Shown here piece by piece: positions 7,319-15,248 of a stretch of DNA of 64,000 nucleotides. Each line of letters starts with the position of its first letter. The first letter of the stretch is position 1. The stretch lies in the NCBI GenBank assembly GCA_050304135.1, contig JBNLDC010000025.1, forward strand, positions 124,001 to 188,000, given 5' to 3'. The notes under the pieces were generated by a model. That model ran no database searches, was not told where the DNA came from, and worked only from the letters and a program-made list of their open reading frames with translations. The position numbers and the translations under genes are program-made. This DNA comes from JAFGNB01 sp050304135. Its GTDB lineage: Bacteria; Fibrobacterota; Chitinivibrionia; Chitinivibrionales; Chitinispirillaceae.

Positions 7319-8630
7319 AACTTTTCAGAATATATTCCGGATTCCTGAGTTAAGAAAAAAGATATACTTTACTCTCGGGGTCATTTTTGTTTACCGGCTG
7401 GGTGGTCATATCCCTACACCGGGAATTGATCCCCGGGTACTTGCCGAATTTTTTTCACAGTCGCAGAACTCACTTTTTGGCCTTTACGATATGTTTGTCG
7501 GAGGTGCCTTTAAACGGGTGACGGTGTTTGCGCTTGGAATTATGCCGTATATCAGTGCCTCGATCATAATTCAGCTGTTGGGTTCAGTGTTCCCCTACTT
7601 TCACAAATTGCAGCGTGAAGGCGGAGAAGGAAGAAAGAAAATTACTCAATATACGCGTTACGGAACTGTTGCACTTGCTTTTTTCCAGGCGATTGCAATC
7701 AGCTTTTTTCTGCAGAGTATTACCTCCCCAAGTACCGGAATGCCTGCGGTGCATCCGGGATTGATGGGAATAAAATTCACTATACTGACAGCGATAAGTT
7801 TGACTACCGGTACCATGCTCATTATGTGGTTGGGTGAACAGATTACAAATCGCGGACTTGGAAATGGTATCTCCCTGATAATTTTCATCGGTATTGTCGC
7901 CCGGTTACCCGGAGCGGTAATTGCAGAATATCAGCAGATTGTTGCTGGAACGCGTCATCCTTTTATGGAGTTGGTCGTTGTTGCAATAATAATCGGTATG
8001 ACCGCTTTCATTGTAATGATGACACAGGCAATGCGTCGTATTCCTATCCAGACACCAAAAAAGGTGGTTGGCACCAAGATGTATGCCGGACAGAATACGG
8101 TGCTGCCATTGCGTCTCAATATGGCAGGAGTGATCCCCATTATTTTTGCTTCATCGATCATGACGCTTCCCGGAATGCTTATAAACTGGATACCGGGTTT
8201 TCAGATGGTAGATGATGTTTCGAGAATTTTCGCTCCCGGTGGGATCGTTTATTCATTACTGTATTCTCTTCTCATAATCTTCTTTACTTATTTTTATACG
8301 GCTATTATTTTCAATCCGCTCGATATCGCAGATAATCTTAAGCGGTCCGGTGGTTTTATCCCGGGAATTCGCCCGGGAAAAAAGACTGCTGAATTTCTGG
8401 ATAATGTTTTGACCAGGATCACACTTCCGGGATCGGTATTCCTCGCATTCATCGCAGTGGCTCCGTTTATGATGATGGGTGGAATGAAGATCAATTTTTA
8501 CTTCGGTGGTACCAGTGTTCTGATCGTTGTCGGTGTTGCTCTTGATACCCTGCAGCAGCTGGAATCTCATCTTCAGATGAGAAATTACGAAGGTTTTATG
8601 AAGAAAGGTCGTTTACGCGGCAGGAGATAA
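7311..8630 (+). CDS. secY: Protein translocase subunit SecY
   Basis: This 439-residue multi-spanning protein is the channel subunit of the Sec translocon. I start it at GTG 7311, nine bases after GAGG, rather than TTG 7305. It shows YRLGGHIPTPGID in the N-terminal region, GIMPYISASIIIQLL in helix 2, GNGISLIIF, LPLRLNMAGVIPIIFASS, and the C-terminal family pattern GVALDTLQQLESHLQMRNYEGF. About ten hydrophobic helices are visible. Placement after L15 is canonical, but map and adk do not follow. Confidence 0.97.
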   Translation: MLETFQNIFRIPELRKKIYFTLGVIFVYRLGGHIPTPGIDPRVLAEFFSQSQNSLFGLYDMFVGGAFKRVTVFALGIMPYISASIIIQLLGSVFPYFHKLQREGGEGRKKITQYTRYGTVALAFFQAIAISFFLQSITSPSTGMPAVHPGLMGIKFTILTAISLTTGTMLIMWLGEQITNRGLGNGISLIIFIGIVARLPGAVIAEYQQIVAGTRHPFMELVVVAIIIGMTAFIVMMTQAMRRIPIQTPKKVVGTKMYAGQNTVLPLRLNMAGVIPIIFASSIMTLPGMLINWIPGFQMVDDVSRIFAPGGIVYSLLYSLLIIFFTYFYTAIIFNPLDIADNLKRSGGFIPGIRPGKKTAEFLDNVLTRITLPGSVFLAFIAVAPFMMMGGMKINFYFGGTSVLIVVGVALDTLQQLESHLQMRNYEGFMKKGRLRGRR

Positions 8631-8648
8631 ACCCCCTGTCCTCTAAAT

Positions 8649-8867
8649 ATGGCTAAAAATGATTCAATACAGGTTGAAGGTACGGTCAGTGAAACACTGC
8701 CGAATGCTTCATTTCGAGTAATGTTGGAAAATAAACATGTCATTCTCGCTCATATCTCCGGAAAAATGAGAATGAATTACATTAGGATTTTACCAGGAGA
8801 TAAAGTACTTATTGAACTTTCACCGTACGATCTTACCAGAGGCAGGATCGTGTATCGGTACAAATAG
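8649..8867 (+). CDS. infA: Translation initiation factor IF-1
   Basis: This 72-residue OB-fold protein matches IF-1, which occupies the A site during initiation with IF-2 and IF-3. It carries QVEGTVSETLPNASFRVMLEN, the H-I-SGKMRMNYIRILPGDKV segment and DLTRGRIVYRYK at the end. The length equals the family norm. It sits between secY and rpmJ, as in many bacteria. Confidence 0.97.
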   Translation: MAKNDSIQVEGTVSETLPNASFRVMLENKHVILAHISGKMRMNYIRILPGDKVLIELSPYDLTRGRIVYRYK

Positions 8868-8876
8868 GGGGTTATT

Positions 8877-8993
8877 GTGAAAGTCCGTGCATCGGTAAAA
8901 AAAATGTGCAATGCGTGCAAGATAATCAAACGACAGGGCGTTGTCCGTGTGATCTGTACAAAATCACCCAAGCATAAACAGCGTCAGGGTTGA
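8877..8993 (+). CDS. rpmJ: 50S ribosomal protein L36, zinc-binding form
   Basis: This 38-residue protein reads from a GTG at 8877 (MKVRASVKKMCNACKIIKR) to a TGA at 8991-8993. It has the zinc knuckle C-x2-C...C-x4-H: CNAC, then C27 in VICT and the histidine in PKHKQRQG. L36 is the smallest ribosomal protein and normally follows infA. A gggg run just before the start acts as the Shine-Dalgarno. Confidence 0.96.
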   Translation: MKVRASVKKMCNACKIIKRQGVVRVICTKSPKHKQRQG

Positions 8994-9036
8994 TATTAAA
9001 CTTTTCTTAGTACTCGTCTTATGAAGGGGGGCCTGA

Positions 9037-9417
9037 GTGGCTCGTGTAGCAGGTGTTGATATTCCAAATAACAAGCATAGTGTTATTGCACTAACCTATG
9101 TATTCGGTATCGGAAAAAATTCAGCGATAAATATTCTTGGCAAAGCCGGAATAGAAGAGACAAAAAAAATAAAAGACCTCTCGGAAGAGGAACTTGACCG
9201 TATCCGACGGATTATTGACAATGAATATCAGACAGAAGGTAACCTTCGTACCACTGTTCGCATGAACATCAAACGTTTGATGGATATCGGTTGTTATCGT
9301 GGACTTCGTCATCGTCGCGGGTTACCGGCGAACGGACAGCGGACGCGTACCAATGCACGTACACGTAAAGGACCACGTCGTACAATCGCAAACAAGAAAA
9401 AAGCACCTGGGAAATAA
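9037..9417 (+). CDS. rpsM: 30S ribosomal protein S13
   Basis: This 126-residue S13 is a head protein contacting tRNA and bridging to L5. It starts with GTG at 9037 behind gaagggggg, giving MARVAGVDIPNNKHSVIAL. YVFGIGKNSAINIL is the helix-hairpin-helix region, and RGLRHRRGLPANGQRTRTNARTR with KGPRRTIANKKK is the C-terminal signature. It is the first gene of the alpha cluster. Confidence 0.97.
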   Translation: MARVAGVDIPNNKHSVIALTYVFGIGKNSAINILGKAGIEETKKIKDLSEEELDRIRRIIDNEYQTEGNLRTTVRMNIKRLMDIGCYRGLRHRRGLPANGQRTRTNARTRKGPRRTIANKKKAPGK

Positions 9418-9446
9418 GATTTAATTGAGGAAAGAGGTCGTAGGGA

Positions 9447-9845
9447 ATGAATAAAGATAAAACTTCGAGCAGCAGCTCAAAGAAAATCAAGAAAAAAGCT
9501 TCTGCAGAAGGTGTTGCTCATATCCGGGCAACCTTCAATAACACTATCATAAACATCACCGATGCCCGTGGTAATGTTATTGCATGGAATACTCCAGGAA
9601 AATCCGGATTCAAGGGTTCGAGAAAAAGCACCCCTTTTGCTGCCGGTATCGCTGCCGAGGTTGTCGGGAAAACCGCCTTCGATGCAGGTGTTCGTAAAGT
9701 TGAAGTTCATCTCCGTGGCGCCGGAAACGGTCGTGAAAGTGCGATCCGTTCACTTGCTGCAGCAGGAATCCGAATTACCGCTATAAAGGATTTTACTGCT
9801 GTTCCGCATAATGGTTGCAGACCTCCAAAACGCAGAAGAGTATAA
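9447..9845 (+). CDS. rpsK: 30S ribosomal protein S11
   Basis: This 132-residue S11 forms the platform near the mRNA exit with S7. AHIRATFNNTIINITDARGN and GFKGSRKSTPFAAGIAAE are diagnostic, and the end TAVPHNGCRPPKRRRV is nearly invariant in bacteria. The N-terminus is a Lys/Ser-rich leader of about 20 residues, as common in this family. The ATG follows aaagaggtcgtaggga. Confidence 0.97.
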   Translation: MNKDKTSSSSSKKIKKKASAEGVAHIRATFNNTIINITDARGNVIAWNTPGKSGFKGSRKSTPFAAGIAAEVVGKTAFDAGVRKVEVHLRGAGNGRESAIRSLAAAGIRITAIKDFTAVPHNGCRPPKRRRV

Positions 9846-9924
9846 AAAACTGCTTTTTGGAGAAAACGGGCAGAGTATTTTCAGGAAAAAAGTGATCAAA
9901 GTAATAGATTGAGGAGAATAGCAC

Positions 9925-10548
9925 ATGGCGCTTTATCATGGTCCCCGCTGCAGACAATGCCGCAGGGAAGGTACAAAGCTGATGCTCAAAGGGGAACGGT
10001 GCAAAACGGAAAATTGCGCTTTGGAAAGAAGACCTTTTCCACCGGGTGCCCGTCAGACTAAAAGAAGACGTCAGGCAACGGAATACAACCTTCAGCTTCG
10101 CGAAAAACAGAAAATTCGTCGAATATACGGTGTATTGGAAAAACAGTTTGCCCGATATTTCGACAAGGCTTCAAAATCACCCGATGTTACCGGTGACAAA
10201 TTACTCCAGTTGCTTGAAATGCGTTTTGACAATATTGTTTATCGGCTTGGACTTGCTCCGTCACGATCAAGTGCACGACAACTGGTATTGCACAATCATT
10301 TCAGACTCAACGGGAAAAAAGTAAATATTCCTTCGTATCAGATCAAAGCCGGGGATACCATTGCGGTCCGTGAAAAGAGTAAAAATCTTGAAGCAATTCA
10401 TACGGCCCTGAAAACAATGAAAGATACCCCTGAATGGCTCAGTATAGACAAGGTAAAGCTCGAAGGTTCCGTCATCAACATTCCGGAACGTTCCGCAATA
10501 CCGATTGATGCTCAAGAGCAACTGGTCGTTGAATTGTACTCCAGATAA
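9925..10548 (+). CDS. rpsD: 30S ribosomal protein S4 (zinc-type)
   Basis: This 207-residue S4 nucleates 30S assembly. The N-terminus carries C-x2-C followed by two more cysteines (RCRQCRREG, GERCKTENC), the zinc-binding variant also known in Thermus. YNLQLREKQKIRRIYGVLEKQF and the S4 RNA-binding domain RLGLAPSRSSARQLVLHNHF around residue 110 are family signatures. With S14 and L36 this makes three zinc-form ribosomal proteins in the window. Confidence 0.97.
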   Translation: MALYHGPRCRQCRREGTKLMLKGERCKTENCALERRPFPPGARQTKRRRQATEYNLQLREKQKIRRIYGVLEKQFARYFDKASKSPDVTGDKLLQLLEMRFDNIVYRLGLAPSRSSARQLVLHNHFRLNGKKVNIPSYQIKAGDTIAVREKSKNLEAIHTALKTMKDTPEWLSIDKVKLEGSVINIPERSAIPIDAQEQLVVELYSR

Positions 10549-10566
10549 AAGGAGATTTTAAGCACG

Positions 10567-11556
10567 ATGAAATGGAAAAGCCTGATGATGCCGAAAGGCA
10601 TCCAGATTGAGAAAAGTGATACCGTCCAGAATTACGGAAAAGTAGTTATTGAGCCGCTGGAACGTGGTTGGGGACATACTATCGGTAACTCATTGCGCAG
10701 AATCCTCCTTTCCTCATTACAGGGCGCTGCGGTGACTTCTGTGCGGATTGATGGTGTGCAGCATGAGTATTCAACGATTGATGGAGTCGTTGAAGATGTT
10801 TCTGATATTATACTCAACATCAAGCAGATCAGAATGAAACTGGTTGCCGACCACGATACCATCCTGCGCCTGGAAGTGAGTGGTGAGGGTGAGGTCAAAG
10901 CTTCGGATATCGAGAAAAATCCCGATGTGGTGATTCTCAATCCGGATCAGCATATCGCGACAATTAATGCCGACGCGAAACTGAAAATTGAAATGAACGT
11001 TTCCGACGGCCGTGGCTATGTTGCAGCTGAAGGAAACCGCAATGATGATGAACCGGTTGGAACCATTCCGATTGATTCGATTTTCACACCGGTGATAAAG
11101 GTCAATTATGTCGTTGAGAACACTCGTGTAGGCCAACGTACTGATCTTGACAAAATAATTTTCGATATCTGGACGGATGGAAGTCTTTCTGTGGAAGATG
11201 CGATAGGGTATGCTGCTAAGCTGCTGTATGATCATCTTGATGTATTCATCAATATTGAAGGTGAATTCGAACCGGTCCAGGAACTTGTGCATGACGAACG
11301 GACAGAACGGCTTCGTCAGCTTCTGAAAATGAGAGTTGATGAGCTTGAACTTTCCGTAAGGTCTAACAACTGTCTTCGTGCAGCAAATATTCATTCACTT
11401 GCAGATCTGGTTCGGAATCAGGAATCCGATATGCTCAAATACAAAAATTTCGGAAGGAAGTCGCTGATTGAACTCAATCAGGTACTTTCCAACCTCGGGT
11501 TGACTTTCGGAATGGACGTGGAGCGTATTCTCGGTTCTGGGCAGGATGCCGCGTAG
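10567..11556 (+). CDS. rpoA: DNA-directed RNA polymerase alpha subunit
   Basis: This 329-residue protein is a full-length RNA polymerase alpha subunit. The N-terminal assembly domain shows EPLERGWGHTIGNSLRRILL and YSTIDGVVEDVSDIILN; the C-terminal DNA- and activator-binding domain shows LELSVRSNNCLRAANI, NFGRKSLIELNQVL and LGLTFGMD. The alphaCTD region that contacts UP elements is intact. The gene sits between S4 and L17, the usual alpha-operon order. Confidence 0.98.
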   Translation: MKWKSLMMPKGIQIEKSDTVQNYGKVVIEPLERGWGHTIGNSLRRILLSSLQGAAVTSVRIDGVQHEYSTIDGVVEDVSDIILNIKQIRMKLVADHDTILRLEVSGEGEVKASDIEKNPDVVILNPDQHIATINADAKLKIEMNVSDGRGYVAAEGNRNDDEPVGTIPIDSIFTPVIKVNYVVENTRVGQRTDLDKIIFDIWTDGSLSVEDAIGYAAKLLYDHLDVFINIEGEFEPVQELVHDERTERLRQLLKMRVDELELSVRSNNCLRAANIHSLADLVRNQESDMLKYKNFGRKSLIELNQVLSNLGLTFGMDVERILGSGQDAA

Positions 11557-11623
11557 AGTGAGTCGCTGCGCACCGTGTATAACTGAAATACATCACTAAA
11601 AGAAATAAAAAAAGGTAGTTACA

Positions 11624-12130
11624 ATGCGTCATCTGGTTGAAGGCCGAAAGCTAAACAGAACCTCAAGTCATCGCAAAGCGATGTTTTCTAATATGGCGGT
11701 ATCAATTCTCGACAAAGAGAGAATCACAACAACCTTGCCAAAGGCGAAAGAGGTCCGAAAGGTTGTTGAGCGTCTGATTACCTACGGTAAAAAAGGAGAT
11801 CTGCACGCAATTCGAATGGCTGAGCGGAGAATCAAAGATAAAACGATTCTTAAAAAGCTTTTCGATGATATTGCTCCCGGTTACAAGGACCGCGTCGGTG
11901 GCTATACCCGAATTATTAAACTCGGGGAACGAAAGGGAGATAACGCGTCCATGTCGATCATCGAACTGACCGGACGCGGGAATCCGGATCCGGTCAGAAA
12001 AGGTAAGAAAAAAAGAAAAGTCAAAAAGGCTCCGACAACATCCGTTTCGAAAGAGACACCGAAGGAAACACCGGCAACCGAGGCTCCGGTAAAGGCTGAG
12101 GAAACAAAAAATGAGGCAGCGTCAGAATAA
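11624..12130 (+). CDS. rplQ: 50S ribosomal protein L17 with Lys/Thr/Glu-rich tail
   Basis: This 168-residue protein is longer than the usual L17 of 115-130. The first 120 residues form the L17 domain: MRHLVEGRKLNRTSSHRKAM, NMAVSILDKERITTTLPKAKE and RVGGYTRIIKLGERKGD. The last 45 residues are low-complexity and probably disordered: a lysine cluster (GKKKRKVKK), then repeats of Thr, Pro, Glu and Ala. Similar tails occur on L17 in several phyla, so this is probably not an assembly artefact. Confidence 0.96.
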   Translation: MRHLVEGRKLNRTSSHRKAMFSNMAVSILDKERITTTLPKAKEVRKVVERLITYGKKGDLHAIRMAERRIKDKTILKKLFDDIAPGYKDRVGGYTRIIKLGERKGDNASMSIIELTGRGNPDPVRKGKKKRKVKKAPTTSVSKETPKETPATEAPVKAEETKNEAASE

Positions 12131-12168
12131 CATATATACATTTCTGAACAGTGAGGAAAGGAAGTATC

Positions 12169-13167
12169 ATGGCAGTCAGTTATAAAGATTTGGGTTTTGT
12201 CAATACACGAGACATGTTCAAGAAGGCTTTTGAAGGCGGGTATGCCATTCCTGCCTACAATTTCAATAATATGGAACAGATTCAGGCGATCATTACCGCT
12301 TGCGGTAAATCAAAATCACCGGTAATCCTTCAGGTGTCCAGTGGGGCACGTAAATATGCGAATCAGACACTGCTTCAGTATATGGCTCAGGGTGCGGTAC
12401 AGATGGCCCGTAACGAAGGGCACACTATGCCGGTTGCCCTTCATCTTGACCATGGCGATACCTTTGAACTCTGTGTATCCTGTATTGAAAGCGGATTTTC
12501 TTCGGTGATGATTGATGGATCACATCATCCATACGAAAAGAATGTGGAACTGACTGCAAAAGTGGTTGAGTATGCACACAAATACGATGTTACCGTTGAA
12601 GGTGAACTCGGTGTGCTTTCAGGTATCGAAGACGATGTTGTCGCGGCGAAGTCAATATATACACAGCCGGAAGAAGTCGAAGATTTCGTCAAGAAAACCG
12701 GTGTGGACTCACTGGCGATTTCAATCGGGACATCACACGGTGCTTACAAGTTTAAACCGGAACAGTGCACCAAAAATGAAAAGGGTGTTCTTGTTCCGCC
12801 ACCGCTTCGGTTCGATATTCTGGAAGAAATTGAAAAACGTATTCCAGGGTTTCCGATTGTTCTTCATGGTTCAAGTTCCGTAGTTCCGGAATATGTCAAT
12901 ATTATCAATTCCAACGGTGGACAGCTCAAAGCAGCTGTCGGCATCCCGGCGGAACAGCTTCGTAAGGCTGCAAAATCTGCAGTATGTAAAATCAATATTG
13001 ACTCCGACGGACGACTTGTTCTGACCGCAATAGTTCGTAAAGTATTCGCAGAACAGCCTCAGGAATTTGATCCGAGAAAGTATCTCGGTCCGGCTCGTGA
13101 GGAACTGGTAAAAATGATGATCGATAAAAACGAGAATGTGCTTGGTAGTGCAGGTCATGTAGACTGA
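12169..13167 (+). CDS. fbaA: Class II fructose-bisphosphate aldolase
   Basis: This 332-residue protein is a class II (metal-dependent) aldolase that interconverts fructose 1,6-bisphosphate with dihydroxyacetone phosphate and glyceraldehyde 3-phosphate. The start is ATG 12169 behind gaggaaagg. Visible motifs are the zinc-binding LHLDHGD near residue 98, MIDGSHHPYEKNVELT, VEGELGVLSG, ISIGTSHGAYKF and VLHGSSSVVPEYV. It lies 38 bases after rplQ, so it could be read through from the ribosomal operon, and its terminator probably ends the whole transcript. Sequence alone cannot exclude a paralogue acting on another ketose bisphosphate. Confidence 0.93.
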   Translation: MAVSYKDLGFVNTRDMFKKAFEGGYAIPAYNFNNMEQIQAIITACGKSKSPVILQVSSGARKYANQTLLQYMAQGAVQMARNEGHTMPVALHLDHGDTFELCVSCIESGFSSVMIDGSHHPYEKNVELTAKVVEYAHKYDVTVEGELGVLSGIEDDVVAAKSIYTQPEEVEDFVKKTGVDSLAISIGTSHGAYKFKPEQCTKNEKGVLVPPPLRFDILEEIEKRIPGFPIVLHGSSSVVPEYVNIINSNGGQLKAAVGIPAEQLRKAAKSAVCKINIDSDGRLVLTAIVRKVFAEQPQEFDPRKYLGPAREELVKMMIDKNENVLGSAGHVD

Positions 13168-13190
13168 TACTACTTCAAGATAGGTTATAA

Positions 13191-13218
13191 AAAAAGGCCC
13201 GGAAACGGGCCTTTTTTT
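13191..13218 (+). terminator. Intrinsic terminator after the ribosomal operon and aldolase
   Basis: A perfect six-base-pair stem GGCCCG (13196-13201) and CGGGCC (13206-13211) encloses a GAAA loop and is followed by seven T residues. An A run precedes it, so it can also work on the minus strand, and it lies between convergent genes. Confidence 0.93.
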
Positions 13219-13391
13219 ATATCTTCATTGAAGAAATAAAAACATTGATCGTGGCACTTCAACATCACTATCGGAATTGGTGTGCGGTACTCTGCGTACC
13301 ACCTTATACAAATGCTCACCGTGCCTCTCCTCCGGGCAATATATCGTAAGCTTCTACATATATTACTCATACACAAATGCGGTGTTCAGGT

Positions 13392-13898
13392 TCAAAAGGA
13401 ATAGTGGAAGCCGAATTCTCCGGAAAAACTTGTTCCGTAGTCTTTTTGATGTATTTCATAACGGAAACAGTAACCGAACATGAGTGATACAGAAAGATTC
13501 AGAAAATGGAAATCCAGACCGGGACCACCTCCGATATAAAAGGTGTCGTCGCGTTGATTATTATATGATAAAGAATGTGAGGTATACCGGTCTAAAAGAT
13601 AATTCGGACCGAAATACGCGATGAGATTCACGTAGCGTGCTTCCTTTATTTTCGCAAGTGCCGTAATACCCAGACTGGCGATTGAAGAAGTTGAATTTTT
13701 TCTGAAAAACAAAGTAGGGGCCCCTGTACATTGAAGCCCGAATCGGCCAAGCCACTGACGGTAGGAAATCCCGTTACCGGTAATCAATCCGGCTCCGACC
13801 CCGATATTATATCTACCCACTTTTTCGGCGTCGGCGAAAAGACATCCTCTGAAAATTAGTAAAAAATAGATACAATTCATTAACCGCCGGTTGAACAT
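13392..13898 (-). CDS. Small predicted outer-membrane beta-barrel protein, paralogue 3
   Basis: This 168-residue protein has an N-terminal signal peptide (hydrophobic stretch before FADAEKVG) and alternating-hydrophobicity segments typical of beta-strands. It shares with the two genes upstream the blocks ISYRQWLGRFG, GITALAKIKEARYVNL, GGGPGLDFHFL and a terminal HYSF. A final aromatic Phe after alternating residues resembles the beta-signal read by the BAM complex. The start is fixed by ggagggg upstream of the ATG. No known family is recognised. It is transcribed last of the three, towards the aldolase terminator, which can serve both strands. Confidence 0.8.
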   Translation of the reverse strand: MFNRRLMNCIYFLLIFRGCLFADAEKVGRYNIGVGAGLITGNGISYRQWLGRFGLQCTGAPTLFFRKNSTSSIASLGITALAKIKEARYVNLIAYFGPNYLLDRYTSHSLSYNNQRDDTFYIGGGPGLDFHFLNLSVSLMFGYCFRYEIHQKDYGTSFSGEFGFHYSF

Positions 13899-13969
13899 AT
13901 CCCCTCCGGTAGAGTATTTGAATTACTTGGAAGTTGTTTTTCTCAAACGTGCTATTTCGACTTGTTCAT

Positions 13970-14506
13970 TCAGAATGAATAATACAGGGCAGTTTCACCG
14001 GTAAACGTGCAACCATATTCCCTGGAGAATCTTTCATAATGTCCAGCTATTCCGCACATCAAGCTGAATGATATGCGAAGAAAATGAAAGTCGAGGCCTG
14101 GGCCTGCACCTAGTATGAGATGATTAACTTTAGAATCCTCATAAGAATAATACATGCCATCATCGGGAATGGTTGGTGAGCGCTTGTAAATATCTTTGTA
14201 GTAAAAATCATGCACTCCACAGTAGATGAAGAGGTTGACAATCCTTGCCTCGTTTATTTTTCGCAGTGCTGTCACACCAAAACTGAGAAATGTTGTCGAA
14301 TTATCTTCATTGTTGGAGAAGAACGGTGCTATGGTGATTTGATATCCATACGTACCAAGCCACTGACGGTAGGAAAGACCGAGGCCGGTGGAGTAACCGG
14401 CAGCCGCTCCAATGTTGATGTTTCCGACCTTATCTGCATCGGAAAATGCTGTTTGCATTGTAACAATAGTCAGCAGCAGGGCTAATTTCAATCGAGTGGT
14501 TTTCAT
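13970..14506 (-). CDS. Small predicted outer-membrane beta-barrel protein, paralogue 2
   Basis: This 178-residue protein starts at the ATG at 14506, chosen because agaggtg lies directly upstream and the protein then opens with a proper signal peptide (MKTTRLKLALLLTIVTM). A start 21 codons earlier would overlap paralogue 1 by four bases but would bury the signal peptide. It shares LSYRQWLGTYGYQITIAPF, FGVTALRKINEARIVNLF, GAGPGLDFHFLRISFSLM and the terminal GETALYYSF with its neighbours. The function is unknown, and surface or outer-membrane location is inferred. Confidence 0.8.
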   Translation of the reverse strand: MKTTRLKLALLLTIVTMQTAFSDADKVGNINIGAAAGYSTGLGLSYRQWLGTYGYQITIAPFFSNNEDNSTTFLSFGVTALRKINEARIVNLFIYCGVHDFYYKDIYKRSPTIPDDGMYYSYEDSKVNHLILGAGPGLDFHFLRISFSLMCGIAGHYERFSREYGCTFTGETALYYSF

Positions 14507-14565
14507 ACGTACACCTCTGTTTAATATGATCATAAGGTATTCATGTGAGAAAATGAGGAAATTAT

Positions 14566-15117
14566 TCAAAATGAATAATATAGTGCTGATTCACCGGTCA
14601 TATGCACTGCTGAATCATTCGTATCAAAATCAAACTGACTGGTGATACCGAACATGAGACTGAAGGAAATCCTGAGAAAATGAAAATCGATACCTGGCCC
14701 CCCCCCAAGAAACAGTATCTTATGCCCCGAGTACGAGGTGTGTTTTACCGGAGCGTTTGATCCGTAAGGTTCATAGGGTCCCGGGTTCAAAAAGGTATAG
14801 CGGTCCTCATAGAAATGAAAATGGGGACCCAAATAGCCGAACAGGTTGACCAGCCGTGCTTCTTTTATTTTTTTCAGCGCCGTAATGCCGAAACTGATCA
14901 ATGCATCAGAGCTGTTTTCGCTTTTCTGGTAATACGGTGCCGTGGTAAGTTGAAACCCCCACGTACCAATCCATTGACGGTAGGAAAGACCGTAACCGGT
15001 CACGAATCCGGCTGCAGCACCTATGTTCCTGTTCCCGACCGCATTGATATCACCGAAGCTGTTCTTCACGGACAGACAGAAAAACAGCAGAACTGCAAAT
15101 CGTTTGAGACTTTCCAT
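14566..15117 (-). CDS. Small predicted outer-membrane beta-barrel protein, paralogue 1
   Basis: This 183-residue protein opens with a signal peptide (MESLKRFAVLLFFCLSV) behind aaaggag. It shares LSYRQWIGTWGFQLTTAPYY, FGITALKKIKEARLVNLFGY, GGGPGIDFHFLRISFSLMFG and GESALYYSF with the two genes downstream, so the three arose by tandem duplication. The loops between shared blocks differ in length and sequence, as expected for surface-exposed barrel loops. It is the promoter-proximal member of the set. Function unknown. Confidence 0.8.
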   Translation of the reverse strand: MESLKRFAVLLFFCLSVKNSFGDINAVGNRNIGAAAGFVTGYGLSYRQWIGTWGFQLTTAPYYQKSENSSDALISFGITALKKIKEARLVNLFGYLGPHFHFYEDRYTFLNPGPYEPYGSNAPVKHTSYSGHKILFLGGGPGIDFHFLRISFSLMFGITSQFDFDTNDSAVHMTGESALYYSF

Positions 15118-15248
15118 GACGACTCCTTTAACGAAGTAAGTAACAAAATACTGAATTGTAACGTGTCCTTCTGTTATGACCCGCCAACCTGCAGTTTTCG
15201 CTTATTTTAAATGAATTAAATAAAATAATGTTTGGATTACGTTCTGCT

